Source: Faecalicatena fissicatena (GTDB lineage: Bacteria > Bacillota > Clostridia > Lachnospirales > Lachnospiraceae). Taken from it: a stretch of 64,000 nucleotides of DNA. The notes beneath the pieces are model-generated. The model had not been told where the DNA came from. It ran no database searches and saw only the letters and a list, made by a program, of their open reading frames with translations. Location: contig LDAQ01000023.1 of the NCBI GenBank assembly GCA_001028025.1, positions 28,540 through 92,539 on the forward strand. The letters are read 5' to 3'. This document shows positions 7,977 to 17,623 of the stretch, one piece after another (positions within the stretch are counted from its first letter, which is position 1; each line of letters starts with the position of its first letter). A program made the translations under genes and the position numbers.

Positions 7977-8051
7977 TATTAGAAAAAAGTATAGCTGATT
8001 TAATGTTTAGAACTTTATTTACTTTATTTAAAAATCAAATAAAATATGTTA

Positions 8052-8079
8052 TTGACAATATCAGAATTAATGGTATACT
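8052..8079 (+). promoter_or_regulatory. Promoter of the lacI-type gene
   Basis: TTGACA (8052-8057), 16 bases, TATACT (8074-8079). The LacI operator at 8095-8108 lies just downstream, where it would block transcription, so autoregulation is likely. Confidence 0.75.
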
Positions 8080-8094
8080 ATGATATATAAATAA

Positions 8095-8108
8095 TGCAAA
8101 CGCTTGCA
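8095..8108 (+). promoter_or_regulatory. LacI-family operator 1
   Basis: TGCAAACGCTTGCA, a near-perfect 14-bp palindrome with the central CG of LacI/GalR-family sites. It lies between the promoter and the regulator's start. Confidence 0.8.
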
Positions 8109-8135
8109 CAACTACATTTAGAAAGGAAGAGAGAA

Positions 8136-9158
8136 ATGGGAGCTACTTTGGCAGATATAGCAAAAAGGGCAAATGTATCTACATCAACTGTATCAAGAGT
8201 AATTTCAGACCATCCTGGAATTAGTGAAGAGACTAAGAAGAAAGTACAGATAATAATGAAGGAACTCAAATATCAGCCTAATATGGCAGCCAGATCTCTC
8301 GCTAACAAATCAACAAAGACCATTGGAATTGTTTTTGCAAGCAGAACGGAAGGGGCTCTTGTTAAATCTTTTAAATATCCAAGGACAACAGATATAATAG
8401 GGGGGTTAAGCATTACTGCTTATAAGAATAATTATAATCTCCTGTTATCTAGTCTTAACCGTATGGAGAACGATGATGCAAAGATTCGTGAACTTGCAAT
8501 GGGCGGAATCACAGATGGTATTGTGTATTATTTTTCAAGAGTAAATGATCCTATTATTGAACTTCTTAAGAAATGTGGAACACCTTTTGTCGTTATTGGA
8601 AGGCCCTTAACTGATGCAGACATGATAAACTGGGTTGATACCGACAATTTTGATTCGGCATATAAGCTTACAGAGATGATGATTAAGGCTGGAAGAAAGA
8701 AAATCGCTTTTGCCGGGGCATCACCCAATTTTTCAATATCAATTGATAAAGTTGAAGGCTACAAAAAGGCACTTATAGATAATGGATATCCTGTTAATGA
8801 GAATCTTATAATTCCTGGCAGGTTCATTACTGAGAATGGTTATGAGCTCATGAAAAAAATAATAGGAAGCGGAATTGTACCCGATGCAATAATTGCACAG
8901 GACGATATTCTTGCATTTGGAATGATGAACTGCATGAACGAAAGAGGCTACAGAATACCAGAAGATATTTCAGTTGCAAGTTTTGATAATATTCCCACAT
9001 CAGAGTTTTCAACACCAGCACTTACAACAGTAGATACAAATGCATATACACAGGGTGTTAAGGCATGTGAAATGCTGCTGTCAAAGATAAAAGATGAGAA
9101 AATGGACTTTACAAATATTATTGTTCCATCAGAAATAAAAAAAAGAAATTCGATATAA
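8136..9158 (+). CDS. LacI-family regulator of the maltodextrin/esterase operon
   Basis: A 340-residue regulator. The N-terminal HTH reads TLADIAKRANVSTSTVSRVI with the hinge helix at YQPNMAARSLA. A periplasmic-binding-protein-like effector domain follows, with FDNIPTSEF near the end. The frame is open back to 8094, but AAAGGAAGA at 8122-8130 and the family-typical beginning fix the ATG at 8136. Two matching operators, one before its own gene and one before the esterase gene at 9216, indicate that it controls itself and the whole 9.2-19.7 kb operon. The inducer is presumably a malto-oligosaccharide, as in MalR-type regulators; this is inferred from neighbours. Codon use is AT-rich, like the operon. 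Confidence 0.93.
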   Translation: MGATLADIAKRANVSTSTVSRVISDHPGISEETKKKVQIIMKELKYQPNMAARSLANKSTKTIGIVFASRTEGALVKSFKYPRTTDIIGGLSITAYKNNYNLLLSSLNRMENDDAKIRELAMGGITDGIVYYFSRVNDPIIELLKKCGTPFVVIGRPLTDADMINWVDTDNFDSAYKLTEMMIKAGRKKIAFAGASPNFSISIDKVEGYKKALIDNGYPVNENLIIPGRFITENGYELMKKIIGSGIVPDAIIAQDDILAFGMMNCMNERGYRIPEDISVASFDNIPTSEFSTPALTTVDTNAYTQGVKACEMLLSKIKDEKMDFTNIIVPSEIKKRNSI

Positions 9159-9179
9159 CGAATTTTTTTTACAATCAAA

Positions 9180-9193
9180 TGCAAGCGCTTGCA
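9180..9193 (+). promoter_or_regulatory. LacI-family operator 2
   Basis: TGCAAGCGCTTGCA, a perfect 14-bp palindrome 22 bp before the first structural gene. It also resembles catabolite-responsive elements bound by CcpA, so dual control is possible. No clear promoter separates it from the regulator gene, so the operon may be partly read through from 8052. Confidence 0.8.
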
Positions 9194-9215
9194 CAAAAGA
9201 GAGAGGGAAATGTAA

Positions 9216-10574
9216 ATGATTTACAGTTCAAGGGTTGAAACATTTTTACAATTTCACAGTGAAATACTTAATAATTCGCGCGATATATATATCTACCTGC
9301 CTGAAGGCTATGACCGGGATGTACATGCAAGATATCCTGTTGTATATATGCACGACGGAGGAAGCGTTTTTAACATAGCTGATAATTCTATATCAGGTTA
9401 TTCATGGAGAGCGGAAAAAACAGCAGATGAATTGATTTCTTCAAAACAGATATGCCCGGTGATTATGGTAGGAATAAGTAATACGTGTTCCAGAGCCAGT
9501 GAATACATACACAGATCCAGCATTAACAGAATAGTGCATAATAGTTCGTTTGGAGATTATACTCTTAATGCTGAAGCCTGTGGAAACAAATATGAAGCCT
9601 TCATTATAAAGGAACTTAAGACATATATAGATTCAACCTACAGAACACTTCCGGATGCTTCGAATACAGCAATGATAGGTTCTTCAATGGGGGGGCTTGT
9701 TACATATAATATAGGACTTCATAATGCTGATATTTTTGGAAAGCTGGGGGTTATGTCACCGGCATTTTTCTGGGATGATATGGAATATCTTATTCCTGAA
9801 AAAAAGACTGACCAGAAAATCTGGATGGATGTAGGAGAAGGCGAGCCAGATTATGTTATTAGAAGCCAGGAGGTGGCAAAGAAATTATATAGAGCAGGTT
9901 TTGAACCAGAGAGAAATTTTTTATATTATAAAGAACCAATGGGAATTCATACGGAAAAGGACTGGGGACGAAGACTTTATATGCCGCTTGTTTATTTCTT
10001 CGGTAATATTGGAAAACCGGTATCGATGACACTTGAAGGAATAAGTAAAATAGCTGTTGAGTGTAAGGATTTGTCCATAAATCCCGTAATAATTTATGAA
10101 AGCAATATAAAGGCAAGCATTATAAAAGCTGAATACGAGATAAAAGAGAAAGATATTTTAGATGTTTCTGAAGATGGTAAAATAACCCCCTTGCATGATG
10201 GAATTGCAAAAATAAAATGTAGATACAAAAGCCTTACAGCGGCAAAAATAATTGAAGTAAATAAAAATAACCATAAAACAGTAAGGATAAATATAATTGT
10301 CAACACCCCTGAAAATACACCACTTGAAGATGACATATATTTTGGGAGCTTTACAACAATGCCTTTTAAGCTGGTGAGAACATCAATGAATACATTTACC
10401 GGAGTTATTGAATGCAAAAGAGGAAGTATAATAAGCTACCGGATACGACGTAGGGAAAATGGTTTTATGGAAGGGGATAAGACTGCTGAAGCAGCAGATG
10501 TAAGACAGATAGTTGCGGACAGTGATAAAACTGTTAATAACAATGTAAAAAACTGGAAGGACACAGCCATATGA
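9216..10574 (+). CDS. Esterase D-family alpha/beta hydrolase with C-terminal beta-sandwich domains
   Basis: A 452-residue cytosolic protein without a signal peptide. Residues about 1-265 form an esterase D (PF00756-like, enterochelin-esterase/CE1-like) hydrolase. RYPVVYMHDG starts the core, the nucleophile Ser is in MIGSSMGGL, the Asp is in IWMDVGEGE and the His is in MGIHTEKDW. Residues about 270-345 look like an Ig/Big2-like strand domain. The end (VRINIIVNTPENTP to GSIISYRIRR) resembles a starch-binding-type beta-sandwich. The same order occurs twice in the next gene. It overlaps that gene by 4 bases (ATGA). Its place beside a GH13 enzyme and a maltodextrin importer suggests it removes acyl groups from imported glucans; this is inference. 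Confidence 0.85.
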   Translation: MIYSSRVETFLQFHSEILNNSRDIYIYLPEGYDRDVHARYPVVYMHDGGSVFNIADNSISGYSWRAEKTADELISSKQICPVIMVGISNTCSRASEYIHRSSINRIVHNSSFGDYTLNAEACGNKYEAFIIKELKTYIDSTYRTLPDASNTAMIGSSMGGLVTYNIGLHNADIFGKLGVMSPAFFWDDMEYLIPEKKTDQKIWMDVGEGEPDYVIRSQEVAKKLYRAGFEPERNFLYYKEPMGIHTEKDWGRRLYMPLVYFFGNIGKPVSMTLEGISKIAVECKDLSINPVIIYESNIKASIIKAEYEIKEKDILDVSEDGKITPLHDGIAKIKCRYKSLTAAKIIEVNKNNHKTVRINIIVNTPENTPLEDDIYFGSFTTMPFKLVRTSMNTFTGVIECKRGSIISYRIRRRENGFMEGDKTAEAADVRQIVADSDKTVNNNVKNWKDTAI

Positions 10575-13219
10575 TAATTATGAAAGAACTATATTCACCT
10601 GAACTTAATAATTCGAGGAACATAAGGGTATATCTTCCTGGTACATATAATGAGGGTAATGATAGAAGGTATCCTGTTCTATATATGCACGATGGGCAGA
10701 ATATATTTTCGGATTCAAATCATTTGTTTGGTACAGCATGGAATGTGGATACAGCAGCGGAACAGCTTGTAAAAAATGGACTTATACCTGAAATAATAAT
10801 AGTTGGTGTTGATAATAATTCAGATAGAAGTAATGAATACTGCCATGTGGCACCTGAAATGTATGATGCTGGAAGAATGGGGCTTTTAGATTATGATAAT
10901 AAAAAGAATCCGAAAGGGAAAGAATATGAACATTTTTTAATTAATATTGTAAAAGAATATGTAGACAGTAATTACAAAACGCTTACTGATAGGGATAATA
11001 CAGCACTTATGGGTTCATCCCTTGGCGGACTTGTAACATATTTCATTGGAATGCGCCACCCGGAAGTGTTTGGAAAACTTGGAATTGTGTCACCAGCATT
11101 TCACTGGCTTGACTTCAGCAGTCTTTTAAAAGCACCAGAATGTTCTATGAAAATATGGATTGATGCAGGAGTTGGCGAAGGACATTATATCGAAAACTCC
11201 AGAAAAGTAGTAACTAACCTGATGAATCAGGGACTTAGACCGAAAGAAAACATTGCATATTATTTAGTTCCTGATGCAATGCACAATGAAAAGTGCTGGG
11301 CTGAAAGAATACATATGCCTATTTTATACCTTTTTGGCGATATTGGAGAGCCTGTATCATGTGAAATGGCGGGCAGGAAAACCTTTGGAATTGACGGAAT
11401 GAGTGCTAAGCAGATTAATCCAATTGCACACTTTAATAATAATTTTTCGATGACTGTCCTTAATGCAGATTATGAAACAGAAAATAGCGGAGTAATGCAA
11501 CTGGACAGATGTGGTAAAGTCACAACTATTAGCGAAGGTAAAACGAAAGTAGCAATGCGATATATGAACTGCACAGCAGAAGCTGATTTTAATGTGATTT
11601 CTCAATTATCTGAAATGGTACATATAAAAGTGAAAGCAATAGCAGAGTACACAAGTGAGAACCTATATATGTATTATAGAGGACAGCATGAAATGAAAAG
11701 GGAAAATGATGGAAGCTATACATTTGAACTTATTGCTCCAAGAGACTGGGGAATTCCTTTTTCCATATCAAAAGGCGAAAATTATATATCTGAAGCGGAT
11801 CCTGTAACTGGTAAATATATGAATCATATGGTATATGCTGAAGAGGATATGGAAGTTAAGGTACATATTAAGGCATGGACGTCAAATATTGTTTCGATTC
11901 CCAAATTTCATGCAGCCAGGCTTAATAATGATAGGGATATATTTGTGGCGCTTCCTGAAGGATATGACAGGGACAAAAACCAAAGATACCCTGTTTTGTA
12001 TACACAGGATGGGCAGAATGTCTTTTTCAGCGGTATTTCCTCTTCAGGCACATCATGGATGATTAATAATGAAGCTGAAAGACTTGCTGAAGAAAATAAA
12101 ATTTCAAAAATAATAATAGTAGCAATTCCATTTATGAACAGGTCAATAGAGTACAGTTATTACACATGGAAGGATAAAAAGGTAAGCTGGGAAAATGTAG
12201 AGGGCTTTAACTATTCAATAGAAGGGCGTGGTGAAGAATACGCAGACTTTGTAATTAATGAAGTTAAGCCATACATTGACTTGCATTTCAGAACACTAAA
12301 AGACAGCTGCAATACCGCGCTTATGGGTTCATCAGATGGAGCATTTATTACATTTAATATGGGAATAAGACATCCGGAAGTGTTCGGTAAACTAGCAGTA
12401 ATGTCTCCGGCTTTCTTTGGAATGGATCTGGAATTTCTGAAAAAAACAGAAATAAGAAATGAACTGATTTTTATGGACGTTGGAGAAAAAGAAATGTGTC
12501 TTAATAGTGATGCTTTAAATATGGCACTGCTCCTGATTGAAAAAGGAAGAATAGATGGGAAAGATTTGTTTTTCCACTATGTTCCAAATGGCGAACATAA
12601 CGAAGCTGACTGGGCTATAAGAGTAAAAAATCCACTCATCTGTTTCTTTGGAAAAACAGGATATCCACTTACAGCTGAATTATCCGGCAGAAGAGTCCTT
12701 GGACCTGAAGAAAAGGAGGTATATGTTAATCCGATACTTACATATAATACAAGTTTTCAGAGAACAGTTTTATATGGCGAATATATAGTCGATGATGAAA
12801 CGGTATTAACTGTAGAAAAGTCAGGCAGAGTGAATATTTATAGAGAAGGTAAAACTAAGCTGATATTTACAGCTGAAGGGGTTACAGCGGAGGCTGATTA
12901 CAAGATAGATGAAGCTCTTTCTCCAACTGTAAACATTAATTTTACCGTAAAAGTTCCCGAGAATACATCAGAAGAAGCGATGATTGCTATAGACAGTTAT
13001 ACGCCTGCAAATTACAGGCTTGAACGAAATGCGAATGGTCTTTATACAGGAAGCGCCATTTTAAAACGTGGTGTAATTATAAATTATAAAGTAAAAATGT
13101 TTTCTGATTTTCAGCTTAAGACAGAGACATTTAAGAATCATATAAAAATGCCATATCGTCAATTAAGTGCTGACGCAGATATGGAAATAATCTGTAACGT
13201 AGAAGGCTGGTCAGATTAA
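10571..13219 (+). CDS. Tandem double esterase with interleaved beta-sandwich domains
   Basis: 882 residues, a fusion of two units each like the preceding protein. Unit 1: hydrolase (about 1-260) with LMGSSLGGL, WIDAGVGE and DAMHNEKCW, then Ig-like and carbohydrate-binding-like sandwiches up to about 440. Unit 2: hydrolase (about 440-700) with LMGSSDGAF, FMDVGEKE and GEHNEADW, then the same two sandwich types to the end. All three catalytic residues are visible in both units, but unit 2 has GSSDGA where the others have GSS-GG, so its specificity may differ. No signal peptide. The start overlaps the previous stop (ATGA); an ATG three codons later is also possible. With its neighbour this gives three related esterases in one operon, most simply by duplication and fusion. 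Confidence 0.85.
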   Translation: MIIMKELYSPELNNSRNIRVYLPGTYNEGNDRRYPVLYMHDGQNIFSDSNHLFGTAWNVDTAAEQLVKNGLIPEIIIVGVDNNSDRSNEYCHVAPEMYDAGRMGLLDYDNKKNPKGKEYEHFLINIVKEYVDSNYKTLTDRDNTALMGSSLGGLVTYFIGMRHPEVFGKLGIVSPAFHWLDFSSLLKAPECSMKIWIDAGVGEGHYIENSRKVVTNLMNQGLRPKENIAYYLVPDAMHNEKCWAERIHMPILYLFGDIGEPVSCEMAGRKTFGIDGMSAKQINPIAHFNNNFSMTVLNADYETENSGVMQLDRCGKVTTISEGKTKVAMRYMNCTAEADFNVISQLSEMVHIKVKAIAEYTSENLYMYYRGQHEMKRENDGSYTFELIAPRDWGIPFSISKGENYISEADPVTGKYMNHMVYAEEDMEVKVHIKAWTSNIVSIPKFHAARLNNDRDIFVALPEGYDRDKNQRYPVLYTQDGQNVFFSGISSSGTSWMINNEAERLAEENKISKIIIVAIPFMNRSIEYSYYTWKDKKVSWENVEGFNYSIEGRGEEYADFVINEVKPYIDLHFRTLKDSCNTALMGSSDGAFITFNMGIRHPEVFGKLAVMSPAFFGMDLEFLKKTEIRNELIFMDVGEKEMCLNSDALNMALLLIEKGRIDGKDLFFHYVPNGEHNEADWAIRVKNPLICFFGKTGYPLTAELSGRRVLGPEEKEVYVNPILTYNTSFQRTVLYGEYIVDDETVLTVEKSGRVNIYREGKTKLIFTAEGVTAEADYKIDEALSPTVNINFTVKVPENTSEEAMIAIDSYTPANYRLERNANGLYTGSAILKRGVIINYKVKMFSDFQLKTETFKNHIKMPYRQLSADADMEIICNVEGWSD

Positions 13220-13234
13220 TCGGAAGGCATCCAG

Positions 13235-14614
13235 ATGAATGAAAAAGAGTTAATTAGAAAGAAAGTTTTAAAACTTGCTGTTCCGATTATTCTTGAACAG
13301 GTGGCAACAATATTGCTGGGAATAATCAATACTATAATGGTTGGACGGCTTGGAAAAGAATCAGTTGCGGCAGTAGGAAATGTTGATATGCTGAGCAGAT
13401 GCGTATTTCCGTTGTTCGCTGGAATTGCAACAGGAGTAACAATACTGATTGCACATGCAGTTGGACAGAAACAAAATGAAGAAGCCTGTGACATTTCAAA
13501 ACAGGGACTTTACGCAGGAACTATACTGTCAGTTGTTTTAATGATTATATTAATTTTTGCAAGAAACTATATATTGGATCTTCTATTTGGCAAAGCAGAA
13601 GAATCGGTTATGGTACTTGCAAGAAAATACTTTAGAATTACTATATTTTCTTATCCGTTTATGTTTATCTATTACCTCATAAACGGGGTATTGAGAGGAA
13701 GCGGTGAAACAAAAACGCCTCTTAAAGTAACCGTCATAATGAATATAGTAAATGTTGTTTTTGGTTATCTGATGATATACGGAATACATATAAAAATTGC
13801 AGGAAATAGCATAGGACTTGATGGTCTGGGCGTTATTGGAGCTGCAATTGGGATAACTGCAGCAAGAGCCTGTGGCGCAATACTTGACATCATAATAATT
13901 ATCAGAGGAAAACACATGATACATATAGCAGAATGGTATAGGTGGAAATATAAACCAGAGGTTTTTTCGAAAATAATACGTATAGGTGTTCCTTATGGGA
14001 TGGAACAGTTTGCAATGCAAACCGGAAAGCTGGTTCTTCAGGTACTAATTACAAGTATGGGAACTGTGGCAATAGCAGCAAATACAATAGGAATGTCAAT
14101 AATGTCACTTTGTATAACTCTTGGCTATGGATTCAATCTGGCAGCCGTTACTCTTACCGGTCAGGCTATAGGTGCAGGTAAACCGGAAGACGCTGACAGA
14201 TCAACAAAAGAGATTTTGAAACTTAATATAATAACGCTTTCTGTAATAAGTGCTTTGATAATTATTTTTGTTCCACAGATATGCAGTATATATACAACAG
14301 ACACGGATGTAATTAACTGTGGAGTATCAATAATAAGAATTTATGCATTCTCACAGCCGTTCCTTGCAATCGTTCAGGTGCTTGGCGGCTCGTTAAGAGG
14401 CGCAGGAGACACAAAGTACCCGATGGTAACCACATTTTTAGGGGTATGGTGCTTAAGACTTTTATTTGGTTTCATACTTGGAAAATTATTCAATATGGGA
14501 ATTAACGGAGTATGGACTGCAATGACGATTGATCTTGTAATAAGATCAATCGCATATACAATCAGATATAGAAGAGGAAATTGGAAAAAACTTTGGATAA
14601 AGGAGCAGTACTGA
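13235..14614 (+). CDS. MATE-family efflux transporter
   Basis: 459 residues with about twelve hydrophobic helices in two related halves. MATE hallmarks are PIILEQVATILLGIINTIMVG near the start, NGVLRGSGETKTP in the first half and GGSLRGAGDTKYP in the second. MATE proteins export cationic or aromatic compounds with Na+ or H+. It lies inside the sugar operon between the esterases and the amylase, 16 bases after one and 2 bases before the other, and shares their AT-rich codon use. That position is unusual for a glucan-use operon. It suggests that a released, possibly harmful product (for example an aromatic acid or aglycone) must be pumped out. Confidence 0.92.
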   Translation: MNEKELIRKKVLKLAVPIILEQVATILLGIINTIMVGRLGKESVAAVGNVDMLSRCVFPLFAGIATGVTILIAHAVGQKQNEEACDISKQGLYAGTILSVVLMIILIFARNYILDLLFGKAEESVMVLARKYFRITIFSYPFMFIYYLINGVLRGSGETKTPLKVTVIMNIVNVVFGYLMIYGIHIKIAGNSIGLDGLGVIGAAIGITAARACGAILDIIIIIRGKHMIHIAEWYRWKYKPEVFSKIIRIGVPYGMEQFAMQTGKLVLQVLITSMGTVAIAANTIGMSIMSLCITLGYGFNLAAVTLTGQAIGAGKPEDADRSTKEILKLNIITLSVISALIIIFVPQICSIYTTDTDVINCGVSIIRIYAFSQPFLAIVQVLGGSLRGAGDTKYPMVTTFLGVWCLRLLFGFILGKLFNMGINGVWTAMTIDLVIRSIAYTIRYRRGNWKKLWIKEQY

Positions 14615-14615
14615 T

Positions 14616-16337
14616 ATGCAGCCTGAAGCAATTTATCATCAGCCAATGAGTAATTACTGTTATGCATATGATGAAAAAACAATTCATATCCGAATCCGTA
14701 CAGCAAAAAAGGATTTCGCAGTCGTTACCGTTCTATACAAGGACAAATTTGACTGGAACATACATGGAACTGTAAACATGAAACTGGACATGAGTGACAG
14801 CCTGTTTGACTACTATATAGCAGAAATTCCTATGGTAAAAAGACTTACATATTATTTTAGGCTGGAAAATGGGCGCACTGCTGTTTATTTTACACAGTCA
14901 GGAATACTTAAGGAAGCCGATGACAATCAATCATATATTTTCTGTTTCCAATATCCATATATATATTTAAAAGATATACATGGTATACCGGAATGGGTAA
15001 GAGATACTGTGTTTTATGAAATTTTTCCGGACAGGTTCTGCATAGCCGGCAGAAATGCGGCAGCTGGAAAAAGTGAAAAATGGGGAACTGAACCTGGGAA
15101 TGACAGCTTTTACGGTGGGAATTTAGAAGGAATAATCAGTAAAATTGATTATCTGAAAAATTTAGGAATAACAGGAATATACATAACTCCGATATTCAGT
15201 TCAAGTTCTAACCATAAATACGATACAATTGACTACTATAATATAGATCCTGATTTTGGCGATTTGGATACATTAAAAAGACTTGTTAAGCAGTGTCACA
15301 ACAACGGAATAAGAGTGATACTTGATGGCGTTTTCAATCACTGCAGCTACAAAATGCGACAGTTTCAGGATGTTCTTGAAAAGGGAGAAGAATCGGAGTA
15401 TTATTCATGGTTTATATACAGCAAAGGATCTGGATTTTTGAAAGAGAGTTATGAATCTTATTCTATTTTCCACGATATGCCAAAGCTTGACACATCAAAA
15501 ATTGAAGTACAGGAATATTTTCTGTCAATCGCAAATTACTGGATTATTAAGGCGAACATAGATGGTTGGAGACTCGATGTAGGAGATGAACTTAATACGG
15601 AATTTATTAAAAGGTTCAGATGCAGACTTAAAAGTATTAACAGCGAGGTATATATCGTTGGAGAAACCTGGTATAACGGTTATCCATGGCTTATGGGGAA
15701 CCATTTTGACGCAGTTATGAATTACCAGCTTACAGGGGTAATTGGTGATTATTTTGCAAAAGGCACAATGGACTCGGATCAGTTCAAAAATAAAGTCAGC
15801 AGTATAAGAGCCCAGTACACAAAACAGGTTAACCAGATGAATTTCAATATAATTGACAGCCATGATACTGAGAGATTTCTTACTAAATGTAATGGCAACA
15901 TTAAAAAACTTATACTGGCATTAACATTTTTACTCACCTATGATGGAGTACCGTGCATATTCTATGGAACAGAAATTGGAATGAGCGGCGGCAATGATCC
16001 TGGTTGCAGAAAATGCTTTGAATGGAATACAGAAAAATGGAATATGAAAATATATACATGTCTAAAACAGCTTATTCAGCTTAGAAATAAATATAAAAGT
16101 TTAAGAAAGGGTGGTTTTAGTTGGATTGAAGGGAAAAAAATGATTGTATATGAAAGGAATTATGAAGAGGAAAGTATTATTGTTGTAATTAATAATAGTA
16201 CTGATTCGGGGAAGGTAAAATACAAAAAGAATGTGGCTGAAGTTATCGATTTGATGACTAATGAAAAAATAACATCAGATATAACAGTTACACAGATGAG
16301 TTACAAAATATTATTATCCAGGAGGAATGAAAAATGA
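14616..16337 (+). CDS. GH13 neopullulanase/cyclomaltodextrinase-like alpha-glucosidase
   Basis: 573 residues. An N-terminal beta-sandwich (about 1-115, CBM34-like) precedes a GH13 (beta/alpha)8 barrel. Conserved regions are DGVFNH (237-242), GWRLDVGDE with nucleophile D321, VGETW with acid/base E350, and DSHDTER with the transition-state Asp D417. The N-terminal domain and overall length fit the GH13_20 group, which hydrolyses cyclodextrins, pullulan and maltodextrins in the cytosol. No signal peptide. AAAGGAG lies 10 bases before the ATG, which starts 2 bases after the MATE stop. Its stop overlaps the next start by 4 bases. It is probably the enzyme that breaks down the oligosaccharides brought in by the ABC importer. 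Confidence 0.92.
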   Translation: MQPEAIYHQPMSNYCYAYDEKTIHIRIRTAKKDFAVVTVLYKDKFDWNIHGTVNMKLDMSDSLFDYYIAEIPMVKRLTYYFRLENGRTAVYFTQSGILKEADDNQSYIFCFQYPYIYLKDIHGIPEWVRDTVFYEIFPDRFCIAGRNAAAGKSEKWGTEPGNDSFYGGNLEGIISKIDYLKNLGITGIYITPIFSSSSNHKYDTIDYYNIDPDFGDLDTLKRLVKQCHNNGIRVILDGVFNHCSYKMRQFQDVLEKGEESEYYSWFIYSKGSGFLKESYESYSIFHDMPKLDTSKIEVQEYFLSIANYWIIKANIDGWRLDVGDELNTEFIKRFRCRLKSINSEVYIVGETWYNGYPWLMGNHFDAVMNYQLTGVIGDYFAKGTMDSDQFKNKVSSIRAQYTKQVNQMNFNIIDSHDTERFLTKCNGNIKKLILALTFLLTYDGVPCIFYGTEIGMSGGNDPGCRKCFEWNTEKWNMKIYTCLKQLIQLRNKYKSLRKGGFSWIEGKKMIVYERNYEEESIIVVINNSTDSGKVKYKKNVAEVIDLMTNEKITSDITVTQMSYKILLSRRNEK

Positions 16338-17602
16338 AAAAAATGTTATTAGCATTGGCAATTGTTTTGGTTTCCACATTAACAGGGTGTAACAAAAGTT
16401 TTACAAACACAGCAAATGGCACAGGAAGCAGCAACACAGAAACTACAAGTGATGATCCAAAGGAATTGGTGCCGGAGGAAGGTGCAGAACTTGTAATATG
16501 GGAAGATAGTGATTCTAGAATTGAATACATGAACCATGTTGCTAAGAAATTTAAAGAAAAATATAAAATTGATGTAAAAATCGAACAGGTTACAGATCTT
16601 AACAGACTTGTACAGGATGCACCGGCAGGACTGGGACCGGACATATTTGAAGCACCACATGATCAGGTAGGAACAATGCTTACAGCTGGCCTTATCCAGC
16701 CAAATGATACATCAGCAGAAACAATGAAAGATGATTTTGGTGAAACCGTTTATAACTGTCTTACATTTGACGGTAAGGTATATGGATATCCGCTTACCTT
16801 AAATACGTATCTTCTTATATATAATAAAGACATAGTCGGAGAAACAGCACCTGAAACCTTTCAGGAGATATTTGACTTTGCCCAGACATTTAATGATCCG
16901 ACAAACAGAAAATATGCTCTTATGTGGCAGGTAGGCAATTCATATTATACAAATGCATTTATAGCAGGATATGGCGGATATATTTTCGGAAATAACGGAA
17001 CAGATCCAGAAGATATTGGACTTAATTCAAAGGAATTTATTGAAGGTGCAGAGTATGTGAAATCTTTTGAATCAATTCTTAACGTAAATACAGCGGATAT
17101 TGAACCGCAGGTAATTGATGGTTTATTCCAGAGTGGAAAAGTTGCGTATACAATAAGCGGACAGTGGTCTGTTACACAGTATCAGAGTGCAGGAGTAAAT
17201 ATTGGAGTAAGTACTTTACCTAAGATGGCAAATGATGAAACTCCAAAGACATTTCTTGGCGTACAGACATTATATGTAAATGCATATTCAGAATATCCAA
17301 ATGCTGCAAAATTGTTTGCGGAAATGGCTACATCAGAAAAAATGTTTGTAAAGAGATATGAGATTACAAATGAAGTGCCGGCAAGATTAAGTCTTCTCAC
17401 AAATGAAGCAATTATGAATGATCCTATAGCATCAGCATTTATTGAACAGGCGCAGAGTTCCGTACCAATGCCATCAATTACGCAGATGAATTCAGTATGG
17501 GATCCATACTCAAATGCTTTAAAATCAATCTGGGATGAGGATATTGAACCTGAAACGGCATTAAACAAGAGTGCTGATACAATTTCTAAATTAATTAATT
17601 AG
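16334..17602 (+). CDS. Maltodextrin-type ABC transporter solute-binding lipoprotein
   Basis: 422 residues. A signal peptide ends in the lipobox LTGC (lipid-modified Cys 19), followed by a Thr/Ser/Asn-rich linker and a MalE-like extracellular binding domain beginning ELVIWEDSDS. The APAGLGPDIFEAPHDQ segment is typical of maltose-binding proteins. It captures oligosaccharides and delivers them to the two permeases next in the operon. The start overlaps the amylase stop (ATGA). No ATPase gene is present in the operon; in Firmicutes such systems generally share a genomic MsmX/UgpC-type ATPase. Confidence 0.93.
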   Translation: MKKMLLALAIVLVSTLTGCNKSFTNTANGTGSSNTETTSDDPKELVPEEGAELVIWEDSDSRIEYMNHVAKKFKEKYKIDVKIEQVTDLNRLVQDAPAGLGPDIFEAPHDQVGTMLTAGLIQPNDTSAETMKDDFGETVYNCLTFDGKVYGYPLTLNTYLLIYNKDIVGETAPETFQEIFDFAQTFNDPTNRKYALMWQVGNSYYTNAFIAGYGGYIFGNNGTDPEDIGLNSKEFIEGAEYVKSFESILNVNTADIEPQVIDGLFQSGKVAYTISGQWSVTQYQSAGVNIGVSTLPKMANDETPKTFLGVQTLYVNAYSEYPNAAKLFAEMATSEKMFVKRYEITNEVPARLSLLTNEAIMNDPIASAFIEQAQSSVPMPSITQMNSVWDPYSNALKSIWDEDIEPETALNKSADTISKLIN

Positions 17603-17623
17603 TTCTTACTATTGGAGGACAAG

